From positions 1 to 40,598 of the forward strand of contig CAAEVI010000032.1 in the NCBI GenBank assembly GCA_900759455.1: a DNA stretch of 40,598 nucleotides, read 5' to 3'. Shown here in pieces: positions 24,016-32,649 of this stretch. The stretch's first letter is position 1. Each line of letters starts with the position of its first letter. This DNA is from Erysipelotrichaceae bacterium. GTDB taxonomy: Bacteria > Bacillota_I > Bacilli_A > Erysipelotrichales > Erysipelotrichaceae. A program made the position numbers and the translations under genes. The notes below the pieces were generated by a model. It was given only the letters and a program-made list of their open reading frames with translations. It had not been told where the DNA came from and did not search any database.

Positions 24016-24820
24016 ATCTTTTCGTTTTTAACGGCTGAATATGGTCACGAATAAAGGAAGAAACGCCATTGGCATTGTTGCTGCCGGCAACAAAGGCCGC
24101 CTTGCTTAAAACCAGTGGCTCGGCATTGCTCATGGCCACACTGTTCGGTATTACTTCAAACATGCTGATGTCATTGTAGTTATCACCAAATGCCAGTACC
24201 TGTGAAGCATCTATCTTAAGCAGATCCAGCAGACGGCGGACAGCATTTCCCTTTGTTGCATCGCGATGCGTCAATGTATAGACATTGCCTTCGGAAGGAA
24301 CGAGATGAGCAGACGGACACATGGTATTGACTATATCCATGACCGTACCCATCTTCTCCTTATCATCACTGACAACCGTCACTTTAAAAATCGGATCCTG
24401 CTGCGGAAGTTTTTCATGATGAATCGCACACTTTCCGATCAAACGGGTGACAAAGCGTTCCAAAGAACGGCTTTGTCCGCAGCAGTAAATCGAATCATCA
24501 CTGTATGCCAGAAAGGCTGTTTCATGATTTATCAGGACCTGAAGAGCCTGCTCCAGTTCATTTTGTTCGATACATCGCTGATAAAGACATTGACTGCCCT
24601 GCATGATATGTGCGCCGTTATTGATGATAAAAGGCTGTACGACATGCAGCTCTTCAATAAAATCAGATACAATATGCCGGTTTCTTCCGGTTACAAAAGT
24701 TATGTCCAGATTTCTTTCCTGAAGAACTTGTTTGATATCAGTGTCCATGACCTTATCATCATTAAGCAAAGTCCCGTCCAAATCGGCGAGAATCAGCCGA
24801 ATCTGATCTAATCTCTGCAT
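24014..24820 (-). CDS. HAD-superfamily (Cof-type) phosphatase
   Basis: 268 aa. The first HAD motif is LADLDGTLL, with the nucleophile Asp at 13 and acid Asp at 15. The T of FVTGRNRH is motif II, and FGDNYNDISM is motif IV. The cap domain is of the Cof (C2b) type. Such enzymes dephosphorylate sugar phosphates or nucleotides; the substrate is unknown here. Start ATG 24820 lies inside the transketolase C-half (13-bp overlap), so it is translationally coupled and is the last gene of the ula-type operon. A longer start at 24841 is less likely. It may relieve sugar-phosphate stress, which is inference from location only. Confidence 0.85.
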   Translation of the reverse strand: MQRLDQIRLILADLDGTLLNDDKVMDTDIKQVLQERNLDITFVTGRNRHIVSDFIEELHVVQPFIINNGAHIMQGSQCLYQRCIEQNELEQALQVLINHETAFLAYSDDSIYCCGQSRSLERFVTRLIGKCAIHHEKLPQQDPIFKVTVVSDDKEKMGTVMDIVNTMCPSAHLVPSEGNVYTLTHRDATKGNAVRRLLDLLKIDASQVLAFGDNYNDISMFEVIPNSVAMSNAEPLVLSKAAFVAGSNNANGVSSFIRDHIQPLKTKR

Positions 24821-25728
24821 AATTCGTTCAGTTTTGCACAAATAGCTTCCGCATCGAGACCATACTTACGCAGCAGATTTTTCGGCTTTCCGCTTTCTCC
24901 AAATACATCCCGAATGCCCAGACGCTCCACTTTGCACAAACAATAAGGTGCAAGAACTTCACAGACTGCACTTCCCAGACCGTTGATCACACTGTGTTCC
25001 TCACAAGTCAGGATCACATCATGTGTTCGAGCCAGTTCGATCAGCAGTGTTTCATCGATCGGTTTGATCGTATGGATATTTACGACAGTCGGATCACATT
25101 CACACATAGCTGCTGCTTTCAGCGCTTCCTGTACCATCATGCCGGTCGCAACAACAGCTATTTTAGATCCCTTTCGCAAAACGATTCCTTTGCCCGGTTC
25201 AAATACATAACTGTCATCAAACACATCGTCGACTCCGCTTCGTCCCAGACGTACATAACAAGGACCGTCGATATCGGCAACCGCTTTGATCATCGCCATG
25301 GTTTCCGTCGCATCACACGGCTGAAACACATGCATGCCGGGAATCGAGCGCATCAGTCCGATGTCTTCGACAGACTGATGACTGGCCCCGTCTTCTCCTA
25401 CGGTGATACCGGCATGGGTCGCACATATCTTGACATTCAAATGCGGATACCCGATGCTGTTTCGAATCTGTTCATAGGCTCTTCCCGCCGCAAACATTGC
25501 AAAACTGGAGGCAAACACTGTCTTGTTGCTGGCAGCCAGCCCGGCAGCTACTGTCATCATATTGCCTTCCGCGATTCCCATATTAAAGTGACGTGAAGGA
25601 CAGGCTTTTTTTGCTTCTGCCGTTTTTGTTGATTTGGTCAGGTCCGCATCCAGCACGACAACTTTATCGTTTTCTTTTATTAACTGTGCCAAAGCACTTC
25701 CGTAAGCTTCTCTTGTTGCCTTTCCCAT
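24808..25728 (-). CDS. Transketolase, C-terminal subunit
   Basis: 306 aa carrying the pyrimidine-binding domain and C-terminal domain of transketolase. Visible features: VVLDADLTKST, HFNMGIAEGNMMTVAAGLAASN (with the conserved Glu that activates thiamine diphosphate), KICATHAGITVGEDGASHQSVEDIGLMR, CYVRLGRSG, and VLTCEEHSVINGLGSAV. Start ATG 25728 overlaps the N-half stop as TAATG. It works with the upstream half to move two-carbon units from D-xylulose-5-phosphate. Split transketolases are common in Bacillota and archaea. Confidence 0.93.
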   Translation of the reverse strand: MGKATREAYGSALAQLIKENDKVVVLDADLTKSTKTAEAKKACPSRHFNMGIAEGNMMTVAAGLAASNKTVFASSFAMFAAGRAYEQIRNSIGYPHLNVKICATHAGITVGEDGASHQSVEDIGLMRSIPGMHVFQPCDATETMAMIKAVADIDGPCYVRLGRSGVDDVFDDSYVFEPGKGIVLRKGSKIAVVATGMMVQEALKAAAMCECDPTVVNIHTIKPIDETLLIELARTHDVILTCEEHSVINGLGSAVCEVLAPYCLCKVERLGIRDVFGESGKPKNLLRKYGLDAEAICAKLNELCRD

Positions 25729-26543
25729 TACATTACCTCCAGATCTGCAACAGCCTGTTTCAGCTGTTCTTCGTTTGGTGCACTGCCATGCCATGCGGCA
25801 TTGTTTTCCATAAAGGAAACGCCTTTTCCCTTTATCGTATGAGCCAGGATCATGGTCGGTCTTCCTTTGCATTCACGCGCTTTGGCAAAAGCGTCTGCAA
25901 TCTGTTCAAGATCATGTCCGTCAATGATGATCACATTCCAGTTGAATGCTTTAAATTTTTCATCGATCGGTGTCGGATTCATCACATCCCTGATATTTCC
26001 GTCAATCTGCAGTCCGTTGAAGTCGACGATGACACACAGATTATCCAGCTGATAATGACCTGCGGCCATTGCCGCTTCCCACACCTGACCTTCTTCGCAT
26101 TCGCCGTCACCCAGCAATGCATAAATACGATGATCGTTTTGATCGATCTTGTTTGCCAAGGCCATTCCTACCGCAGCAGAAATGCCCTGCCCCAAAGAAC
26201 CTGTCGACATATCTACACCGTCCAGATAATTCATGTTCGGGTGTCCCTGCAGCCGCGAATTGATGGCGCGAAATGTTTTCAGCTCCTCCTGCGGGATCAG
26301 CCCTTTCTCGCAAAGAACGGCATAGAGCAGCGGAGAAGCATGTCCTTTGCTTAAAACAAAACGGTCCCTCTCAATCGATGCAGCGTTCTCTTTGTTAATA
26401 TCCATTTCCTCAAAATACAATACTGTCATGATATCTGCGGCAGACAGACTGCCGCCCGGATGACCGGATGCGGCATTCGCAACCATTTTCACGATATTCA
26501 TGCGAATGTTTTTGGCATGTGTCTTCAATTGTGCTGTATTCAC
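25728..26543 (-). CDS. Transketolase, N-terminal subunit
   Basis: 271 aa with the thiamine-diphosphate PP domain. The family opening ASGHPGGSLSAADIM (25-39), SKGHASPLLYA and DMSTGSLGQG are present. The ThDP/Mg motif is GDGECEEGQ (145-153) through to N176. Start is GTG 26543 with GAGGAGG 7 nt upstream, overlapping the ulaE stop by 4 bp. Its position downstream of the two pentulose epimerases suggests it handles the D-xylulose-5-phosphate they produce. Confidence 0.93.
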   Translation of the reverse strand: MNTAQLKTHAKNIRMNIVKMVANAASGHPGGSLSAADIMTVLYFEEMDINKENAASIERDRFVLSKGHASPLLYAVLCEKGLIPQEELKTFRAINSRLQGHPNMNYLDGVDMSTGSLGQGISAAVGMALANKIDQNDHRIYALLGDGECEEGQVWEAAMAAGHYQLDNLCVIVDFNGLQIDGNIRDVMNPTPIDEKFKAFNWNVIIIDGHDLEQIADAFAKARECKGRPTMILAHTIKGKGVSFMENNAAWHGSAPNEEQLKQAVADLEVM

Positions 26544-27409
26544 GCTGTAACCTCCTCAAACACCGGATCCAGCTTGTTTCTTAAAAAGAGAGCCGCATCC
26601 TTTACGTCATTTTTCCACTCTTTGTTTCCTGTATACCAGAATTCACCGACAAACATGCGTACACCGAGTTCTTTCAGTTTCTCAATATTTTCCGTATACT
26701 CTGTATGACCTGTCCCGAAAGGAATTTCCCTGTAATGATCGGGAATGGTTTCCTTCAGATGCGCAGCAAATAAATGTCCCTGGCCGCTCTGTAGATCTTC
26801 ATTGACACTTTTTCCATACAGCAATGACGCATTCTTTAAATTTCCGATATCAGGATAGACACCAAGGTAGGGAGACTTGATTTTTTCAACATAATACATT
26901 GATTTCTCTACGGTATCCATAAACGGTGTTTCCATCGTTTCAAACCCGAGAATCACTCCGTTTCTGGCAGCCATTGTCACACATTTTTTCAGATTTGTTT
27001 CAAAAGCCGCACGTGTATGTTCATCTCCCTGTTCATAATACACATCATAGCCGGCCAGCTGAATCAGACGGATGCCGAGATCAGCCGCAAGCCGGATCGC
27101 CTTCTCCATGATTTCCAAAGACCGACGCTGGATCTGTATATCCTTAGAACCCAGCGGATACTTACGATGCCCGCTCAGACAGATAGAGGAAATCGGTTCT
27201 CCCGTTTCCCTCATTGCCTGACGTACTTCCTCTCGCTGTTCTTCATCCCATTCCAAGCGGGAGAGTTTCGCATCGCTTTCGTCGATGCTCATTTCAAGGT
27301 AGTCAAAGCCGCTTTCTTTGGCAATGATCAGTTTTTCTTTCCATGTCAGATCCGAAGGCATGGATTTTTCATAAAGTCCAAGCCTGTAACCGTTATTTTG
27401 CCTGTCCAT
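26540..27409 (-). CDS. ulaE: L-ribulose-5-phosphate 3-epimerase (UlaE-like)
   Basis: 289-aa TIM-barrel of the xylose-isomerase-like (AP_endonuc_2) family, converting L-xylulose-5-phosphate to L-ribulose-5-phosphate. Metal and active-site segments typical of UlaE/SgbU are GLYEKSMPSDLTWKEKL at the start, GFETMETPFMDTVEK, GVYPDIGNL, HLKET and MFVGEFWYTG, supplying Glu, Asp, His and Glu ligands. Start ATG 27409 has a G-rich ribosome-binding site (GGGGGC) and lies within the end of ulaF (17-bp overlap). The longer frame to 27481 is not used. Confidence 0.92.
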   Translation of the reverse strand: MDRQNNGYRLGLYEKSMPSDLTWKEKLIIAKESGFDYLEMSIDESDAKLSRLEWDEEQREEVRQAMRETGEPISSICLSGHRKYPLGSKDIQIQRRSLEIMEKAIRLAADLGIRLIQLAGYDVYYEQGDEHTRAAFETNLKKCVTMAARNGVILGFETMETPFMDTVEKSMYYVEKIKSPYLGVYPDIGNLKNASLLYGKSVNEDLQSGQGHLFAAHLKETIPDHYREIPFGTGHTEYTENIEKLKELGVRMFVGEFWYTGNKEWKNDVKDAALFLRNKLDPVFEEVTA

Positions 27410-28094
27410 AATAAGCCCCCGGTCCGTGTTTTCTCTTGAAGTGCTTATCCAGCAGAACCTGCTGCATAGGATCGATCGCATTGTTTTTCAGCATAGAAGA
27501 GATTGCGTTCATTTTCGCGCATTCTTCCATGACCACAGCATTATGCACGGCGTTCTCGGCACTGGTGCCCCAGGCAAACGGTCCGTGAGAGTGAACGAGC
27601 ACTCCCGGCACCTCATCCGGATCGATGCCTCTTTCCTTGAATGTCTCAACGATGACTTTTCCCGTTTCCAGTTCATATTCTCCATGAATTTCCGCTTCGC
27701 TCATCAGACGAGTGCATGGAATAGAACCGTAGAAATAATCCGCCTGTGTCGTGCCGAGCGCCAGCAGATCCAGCCCCGCCTGAGCAAAGCTTGTCGCCCA
27801 TGGAGAATGCGTATGGACCACACCGTTCACATTCGGCCAGTTACGGTAAAACTCAAGATGTGTCGCAAGATCACTGCTCGGCTTCAGATTTCCCTCTACG
27901 ACATGACCGTCAAGATCCACAAGGACAATATCCTCCGCCTTCATCACATCATACTCCACACCGCTGGGCTTAATCGCCACGATTCCTTTTTCACGGTCGA
28001 TGGCGGATACATTTCCCCATGTAAACGTGATCAATCCATATTTAGGAAGCAGCAGATTGGCGTTCAGCACTTCCTCTTTCATTTGTTCCAACAT
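27393..28094 (-). CDS. ulaF: L-ribulose-5-phosphate 4-epimerase (UlaF/AraD family)
   Basis: 233-aa class-II-aldolase-like enzyme converting L-ribulose-5-phosphate to D-xylulose-5-phosphate. Zinc ligands are H94 and H96 in VVHTHSPW and a later His in LVHSHGPFAWG. Phosphate-binding residues lie in TWGNVSAID and KPSGVEYD, and KPSSDLATH is the third conserved block. AraD of arabinose degradation is indistinguishable by sequence, but the ula neighbours decide. Start ATG 28094 has GGAGG 8 nt upstream. Confidence 0.93.
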   Translation of the reverse strand: MLEQMKEEVLNANLLLPKYGLITFTWGNVSAIDREKGIVAIKPSGVEYDVMKAEDIVLVDLDGHVVEGNLKPSSDLATHLEFYRNWPNVNGVVHTHSPWATSFAQAGLDLLALGTTQADYFYGSIPCTRLMSEAEIHGEYELETGKVIVETFKERGIDPDEVPGVLVHSHGPFAWGTSAENAVHNAVVMEECAKMNAISSMLKNNAIDPMQQVLLDKHFKRKHGPGAYYGQAK

Positions 28095-28106
28095 GATCTT
28101 TGCCTC

Positions 28107-29138
28107 CTACTCTTTGGTTACGACATAAACTGCCGCTTCATTTTTTGTATGATTTGCCGCAACGATCAAGTCACGGTCTGCTTCATTCACAACAGCAAGG
28201 TTGGCCGGTCCCACGCCTTTCTCGATAACGGTCGTCCGGAATTGTCCGTCTTCATACTGTACATAAAACAGCTCTGCATCTTCTCTACGCACTCCTGCCA
28301 AAAACGTGTTTTTTCCTGCCAGTGAGGCACCTACCAGTGTATGGGCAAAATCGATCTTATTGTCATAACGGTATACCTCCCGGTACTGTCCATCCTGTTT
28401 TTTATAAATTTTGATCGTATCACCATGAAACGGTTCGATCGTCATGATTTCAATTTCTCCGTCTTTGTCAATATCCGTTGTGGCAATTTCACCGATGGAA
28501 CCTTCCAAAATGAATTCTTTTTCCCATTTACCATCTCCCAGCGGCTTTACGCGCAAGATGCCCTGGTCGCTTCCGAAATAGCCGACATCCTCACCGTTTT
28601 CTTTCGCATGCCAGTATCCATGGTTGCGGAACAATCCGTCCTGAATCACTTCCAGTTCGACCCCCTGAGAAGGATCATCTCCAAGCACGCCTGCATAGAT
28701 CTTACCCGGCTTGCTCCAGTCATTTTTATCCTTTTTAGCTTCGGCGATCGTGGCAACGATCAGATAATTTACACCGTCTTTGCGATAGATATCAAAGCGA
28801 TGACAATACGGAAGAGAAACAACATCCTTGAACTCCCATTCATCCTTCTCGTTGTATCTTCCCCATACCAGCTTTGACAGACTCGGACTGACTTTCAGAT
28901 AAAATTCCTGTACGGCAATAAACTCTCTTTCTTTTCCCGGAATCGGAATAATGGACATGCATCCGCCCGGTTTTGTCCAGACATTCTGTTTTTTCGTAAA
29001 ATCTTTTGTATTGTACATATTGCAGGCTACATCCGGATCTTCGCTCGCCAGCAGAATATGGTTCTCATTATCAAATGTGATATTGCTTGCGCAATAACAG
29101 CGTTTCATATCATCTAAGTGGATTTTTTCGATTTTCAT
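28107..29138 (-). CDS. Uncharacterised FG-GAP/VCBS-like beta-propeller protein inside the ula-type operon
   Basis: 343 aa with no signal peptide and no membrane helix, so probably cytoplasmic. The sequence is a run of beta-strand blocks resembling FG-GAP/VCBS propeller blades. One clear Ca-binding-like DIDKDGEIEI lies at 222-231 (DxDxDG). His residues fall in conserved-looking positions: YCHRFD (113), RNHGYWH (173, 177), PFHGD (239), FAHT (266) and AANHT (330). I do not recognise a named family with confidence. It lies between ulaB and ulaF with normal spacing (ATG 29138, AGGAGG 8 nt upstream; 12 bp to ulaF), so it is co-expressed with the ascorbate genes. It could be an enzyme (lactonase, mutarotase or similar) or a sugar-acid sensor. 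The assignment to the pathway is inferred only from the operon. Confidence 0.8.
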   Translation of the reverse strand: MKIEKIHLDDMKRCYCASNITFDNENHILLASEDPDVACNMYNTKDFTKKQNVWTKPGGCMSIIPIPGKEREFIAVQEFYLKVSPSLSKLVWGRYNEKDEWEFKDVVSLPYCHRFDIYRKDGVNYLIVATIAEAKKDKNDWSKPGKIYAGVLGDDPSQGVELEVIQDGLFRNHGYWHAKENGEDVGYFGSDQGILRVKPLGDGKWEKEFILEGSIGEIATTDIDKDGEIEIMTIEPFHGDTIKIYKKQDGQYREVYRYDNKIDFAHTLVGASLAGKNTFLAGVRREDAELFYVQYEDGQFRTTVIEKGVGPANLAVVNEADRDLIVAANHTKNEAAVYVVTKE

Positions 29139-29161
29139 ACCCTTTTCCTCCTATTTTTGCG

Positions 29162-29190
29162 TAAAAGAAAAGCTGCCAGCGGCAGCTTTT
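29162..29190 (-). terminator. Hairpin with T-rich tail inside the operon, after the IIB gene
   Basis: AAAAGCTGCC (29168-29177) and GGCAGCTTTT (29181-29190) form a strong stem-loop followed on the minus strand by TTTTCTTTT. It may partly terminate or protect the transcript, giving more PTS than enzyme mRNA. Confidence 0.7.
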
Positions 29191-29194
29191 GCAT

Positions 29195-29497
29195 TTATTC
29201 GCTCAGTGCTGCTGTCAAACCTTCTTCGATTTCTTTTGCAGACATTACATTTTTCAGGCCAACGATCTTCGTTCCCTTTTTTTGTGCATCCGCAAACATA
29301 GTCACAAAGTTTTTCGAGCAAAGGACAACATCATACTGTCCGGCAGCGGATTTTCCTTCCGATACGGCACAGTGACGGATCTCAGCTACATCCAGTCCCA
29401 TTTTCTTAGCTACTTTTTCTACATTCAGCTTGATCATCATACTTGTTCCGGCACCATTACCGCAGCAAACCAACAGTTTCAATTTTTTTCCAGTCAT
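29195..29497 (-). CDS. ulaB: PTS lactose/cellobiose-type IIB component, ascorbate-specific (UlaB-like)
   Basis: 100-aa soluble phosphocarrier. The phosphorylation loop CGNGAGTS follows KLLVC, with Cys12 as the phospho-cysteine. It accepts phosphate from IIA and passes it to the sugar bound by IIC. The size is right for UlaB/SgaB. The ATG at 29497 has AAAGGAG upstream. It follows ulaA in the same operon. Confidence 0.92.
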   Translation of the reverse strand: MTGKKLKLLVCCGNGAGTSMMIKLNVEKVAKKMGLDVAEIRHCAVSEGKSAAGQYDVVLCSKNFVTMFADAQKKGTKIVGLKNVMSAKEIEEGLTAALSE

Positions 29498-29520
29498 CTT
29501 TATTATCTCCTTTTTATGAT

Positions 29521-30984
29521 CTATTTATTTTTTTCCTGGATCTTTTCCAGATATGCATCATAATCTTCCGTGATCAGGAAGTATGTCTCAGGATGCTTGC
29601 GGTACTGCAGCTGCGGGATCGCAAGCAGTACGATAACGACGATTGCCACACCAATATAACCGGCAAACTTCATTACGACAGTCATGATCGGCCATACCGT
29701 TGCCCAGTCAAACATTCCCAGATAACCTCCGTATGCTGCCAGACCGACCCAGCTTGCGATCAGGCAGGAACCGAATACCTGGATCAGCCCTGAAACAAAC
29801 GGAAGGATCAGTGCTGCCTTGATACCGCCGCGGTTATCGGCATAAGTTGCGATAACGGCATTATCGAAGAACAGCGGAACGAATCCGGCAATAACAAGTG
29901 TCGGCGATTTGATCAGGATCAGAATGGCAATCGCAAGGAACTGACCTAATGCTCCCATCAGGAAACCTACCGTTACGGCATTGGAGCTGCCGAAGCCGAA
30001 GATTGCCGCACAATCGATACCAGGAACAGCTCCCGGAAGGAAAGAGTTGCTGATACCCTGGAAAGAGTTTGTCAGCTCAGTAACGAATGTTCGAACACCC
30101 AGCTGAAGGATTGCCAGATATACGGCAAAGTTCAGAGATGTCGTCATGATATAGAAGAAGAAATTTTGTTCAGCAGTGATAAACTGTGCCTGTACCAGAT
30201 AATCTTTTCCTAATACCAGCAAAATAGCACCAAAGAAGACAAACATCAGAACTGAAGTAGCTACCATGTTCTCATTGAAAATAGAGAGGAAGCCAGGGAA
30301 CTGAATGTCATCCAGACGTTTGCTTGATTTTGAACGCATCTTTTCCGCAAGTTTGCCGAAAATTGCGATACCGAACATCTGCTGGTGAGCAATCGCAAAG
30401 CCACCGCCCTCAGTCAGCTCCTGTGTGATCTCAACAGTGAGGTTAGAACCAACGGCCCAGTAAAGACCAAGGATAACAGCCATTAAGATCAGGATCGGTG
30501 TTTCTCCCAGCTGCGGGAAGCAGAACAGGATCAGCCAGTAAGCAGTAGCTGCCTGCTGCATCTGTACATGCCCGGTCGTAAATACAGCACGCATTTTTGT
30601 CCATTTTTTAAGACGAACCAGGATCAGGTTCATGACAAACGCGATCAGCAACAGCAGCATGACCTGTGAAAAGGTTCTTCCAAACTGCTCTGCAAGACCG
30701 TTTGTTACGGCATTCTGTCCAAAATACGGATCAATGACCATGGCATCCAGATTGAATCGATCCTTTAATCCGACAAGGATCGGACGAAAGTTGTTGACCA
30801 GTCCGCCGGAACCAACGGACAGGATCATATATCCTACGGTCGCTTTGATAAACCCTGAAAATGCATCATAGATCGGCTTTTTCAGCAACAGGTATCCGAC
30901 AAAAACGATCAGACCGATAAAGTATGCCGGCTGTGTCAGGATATTTGCCGCAAAAAAGTCCCACAATCCCATTAAAAAATCCAT
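29521..30984 (-). CDS. ulaA: PTS ascorbate-specific IIC permease (UlaA/SgaT family)
   Basis: 487-aa integral membrane protein with about 10-12 hydrophobic segments. Family landmarks include the NILTQPAYFIGLIVFVGYLLL start, VGYMILSVGSGGLV, FQGISNSFLPGAVPGIDCAAIFGFGSSNAVTVGFLMGALGQF, and a soluble C-terminal tail. It transports L-ascorbate (or a similar acid sugar) and phosphorylates it at C6 through IIB. The length agrees with E. coli UlaA (465). Start ATG 30984 has GGGAG upstream. Confidence 0.93.
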   Translation of the reverse strand: MDFLMGLWDFFAANILTQPAYFIGLIVFVGYLLLKKPIYDAFSGFIKATVGYMILSVGSGGLVNNFRPILVGLKDRFNLDAMVIDPYFGQNAVTNGLAEQFGRTFSQVMLLLLIAFVMNLILVRLKKWTKMRAVFTTGHVQMQQAATAYWLILFCFPQLGETPILILMAVILGLYWAVGSNLTVEITQELTEGGGFAIAHQQMFGIAIFGKLAEKMRSKSSKRLDDIQFPGFLSIFNENMVATSVLMFVFFGAILLVLGKDYLVQAQFITAEQNFFFYIMTTSLNFAVYLAILQLGVRTFVTELTNSFQGISNSFLPGAVPGIDCAAIFGFGSSNAVTVGFLMGALGQFLAIAILILIKSPTLVIAGFVPLFFDNAVIATYADNRGGIKAALILPFVSGLIQVFGSCLIASWVGLAAYGGYLGMFDWATVWPIMTVVMKFAGYIGVAIVVIVLLAIPQLQYRKHPETYFLITEDYDAYLEKIQEKNK

Positions 30985-31017
30985 AATAATCTCCCTTCGT
31001 ATGATTCAGTTCTGTGA

Positions 31018-31476
31018 TTATTCGTTTTCGTATTTTTCCGCAATCGCGCTCAGCTCTTCTTTTGTTGCCGCCTTCAGCAGCGCTTCCACGATTTCTTCAT
31101 TCATCAGTGTATCCATTAATGCCTGAATGTTCTGCATATGCTGTTCATGATCCTTTGCCGCCAGAGAAAAGAACAGTCTTGCTTTCTTATCCGGATCGCT
31201 CGGATCAAAATCCACAGCTTCTTCCACCTTCATAAAAGAGATTGCTGTTCCGTTGCATCCCTGAGCACCCTCAGTAGAATGAGGCATTGCAATATCCGGT
31301 ACAATAACGATGTACGGACCGTATTTATTGACACAGTCAATCACCGCCTGCACATAAACCTCTTCCACCGTGCCGTCCTTCAGCAATGGCCGATAGCTGG
31401 CCCTGATGGCATCCTCCCAGAAATCAAAACGCTTTTCAAAACAGTAATATCCTTTTTCAACAATTTCTTTTAACAT
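31018..31476 (-). CDS. ulaC: PTS IIA component, ascorbate type (UlaC-like)
   Basis: 152 aa, mannitol/fructose-type IIA fold. The phospho-histidine is H66 in VPDIAMPHSTEG. It passes phosphate from HPr to UlaB. Start ATG 31476 has AGGAG 8 nt upstream. The frame upstream to 31497 is inside the lactonase gene and is not used. The stop of the lactonase gene lies 11 bp upstream. Confidence 0.92.
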   Translation of the reverse strand: MLKEIVEKGYYCFEKRFDFWEDAIRASYRPLLKDGTVEEVYVQAVIDCVNKYGPYIVIVPDIAMPHSTEGAQGCNGTAISFMKVEEAVDFDPSDPDKKARLFFSLAAKDHEQHMQNIQALMDTLMNEEIVEALLKAATKEELSAIAEKYENE

Positions 31477-31487
31477 GCTTTCATCTC

Positions 31488-32591
31488 CTACAGGCAAGAA
31501 CGATATGGGATATTCGGCTCTTCTTCAAAGCAATCTTCAAAGCCGCGGCGATGATGATATGCTTTCTTGTCTTTATCCATCGGATAAACATATTTTCCTC
31601 CGACTTCCCAGAAGAACGGATGGAACTTATAATCGAGACGATCTTTCTTCATCTCATATAATACCTTAATTTCATTGACATCTGCCATAAAGTTTGTCCA
31701 GACATCGTAATGGATCGGAATTACGACATCTGTTCTCAGTGCTTCCGCCATACGGAGAATATCCACACTGGTCATTTTATCCTGCATGCCCACCGGATTT
31801 TCACCGTAAGAACCGAATGCAACATCAATATCATAATCTTTGCCATGTTTCGCATAGTAGATCGAATAATGAGAATCACCGCTGTGATAAATATTTCCGC
31901 CCGGTGTTTTCACGAGATAGTTGACTGCTTTTTCATCCATGTCAGTCGGGCATTTTCCGCGAAGATCTTCACGGTCAGGTCCCTGTGAATCTGTTGTTGT
32001 GATGCAGGTGCGGTCAAATGAATCCAATGCAACGATCTCAATATCTTTGATCTTAATGACATCTCCAGGTTTTACCGTGATGCATCGTTCAGCCGGTACG
32101 CCCCATTTCTGCCAAAGTTCAACTGATTTCTTCGGTCCGATGAATGGAACCGGAATTTCGTTTCCGTTTTCATCTGTTGTCGTCATACCTGATTTGATGA
32201 CATGAGATGCATATTCAGCGCTCATATGATCCTGATGATAATGTGTTGCGAGCACAGCATCTACCTTTTTGATCGCAAACGGATCAATGACAAACGGAAC
32301 CGCTCGCAGGTTTGGCTGCATGGCACGGCATCCGCACATATTAGCCATCTGATGACCGACTTTCATTTTTCCATCACCATGTGTGCGTTTCCCGTTACCT
32401 GCCCACAAATCAATTGTAATATTGCAGTCGGCCGGTGTCTTAAACCAGATACCCGTGCATCCCAGCCACCACATAGCTACGTTTCCGGGTTCTACTACTT
32501 CATTTTCAATTTCTTCATTCAGCCAAGTTCCCCATTCAGGGAAAGTGCTCATGATCCAGCTTTCTCTTGTTATCTCATCAACTTTGCTCAT
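31488..32591 (-). CDS. ulaG: L-ascorbate-6-phosphate lactonase (UlaG family)
   Basis: 367-aa metallo-beta-lactamase-fold enzyme that opens ascorbate-6-phosphate to 3-keto-L-gulonate-6-phosphate. Metal motif is THYHQDH (116-122). A second metal region, YHSGDSHYSIYY, and VVIPIHYDVWTNF are also present. The N-terminal EWGTWLNEEIENEVV and WWLGCTGIWFKT are characteristic of UlaG. First gene of the operon; ATG 32591 has AGGAGAGG upstream. Length agrees with E. coli UlaG (354). Confidence 0.94.
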   Translation of the reverse strand: MSKVDEITRESWIMSTFPEWGTWLNEEIENEVVEPGNVAMWWLGCTGIWFKTPADCNITIDLWAGNGKRTHGDGKMKVGHQMANMCGCRAMQPNLRAVPFVIDPFAIKKVDAVLATHYHQDHMSAEYASHVIKSGMTTTDENGNEIPVPFIGPKKSVELWQKWGVPAERCITVKPGDVIKIKDIEIVALDSFDRTCITTTDSQGPDREDLRGKCPTDMDEKAVNYLVKTPGGNIYHSGDSHYSIYYAKHGKDYDIDVAFGSYGENPVGMQDKMTSVDILRMAEALRTDVVIPIHYDVWTNFMADVNEIKVLYEMKKDRLDYKFHPFFWEVGGKYVYPMDKDKKAYHHRRGFEDCFEEEPNIPYRSCL

Positions 32592-32649
32592 AACTTACCT
32601 CTCCTTTTATTTTATAAGTTCACCATGGCATTTCCTTATCGACACTCAA

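Noticed and set aside
25593..26354. Plus-strand 253-aa ORF opposite transketolase
   Set aside because: Antisense to the well-conserved transketolase halves. No ribosome-binding site or recognisable domain.
27426..28325. Plus-strand 299-aa ORF opposite ulaF and the propeller-like gene
   Set aside because: Long only because of the codon pattern of the opposite genes. The product is rich in Cys, His, Phe and Arg, as antisense frames here typically are.
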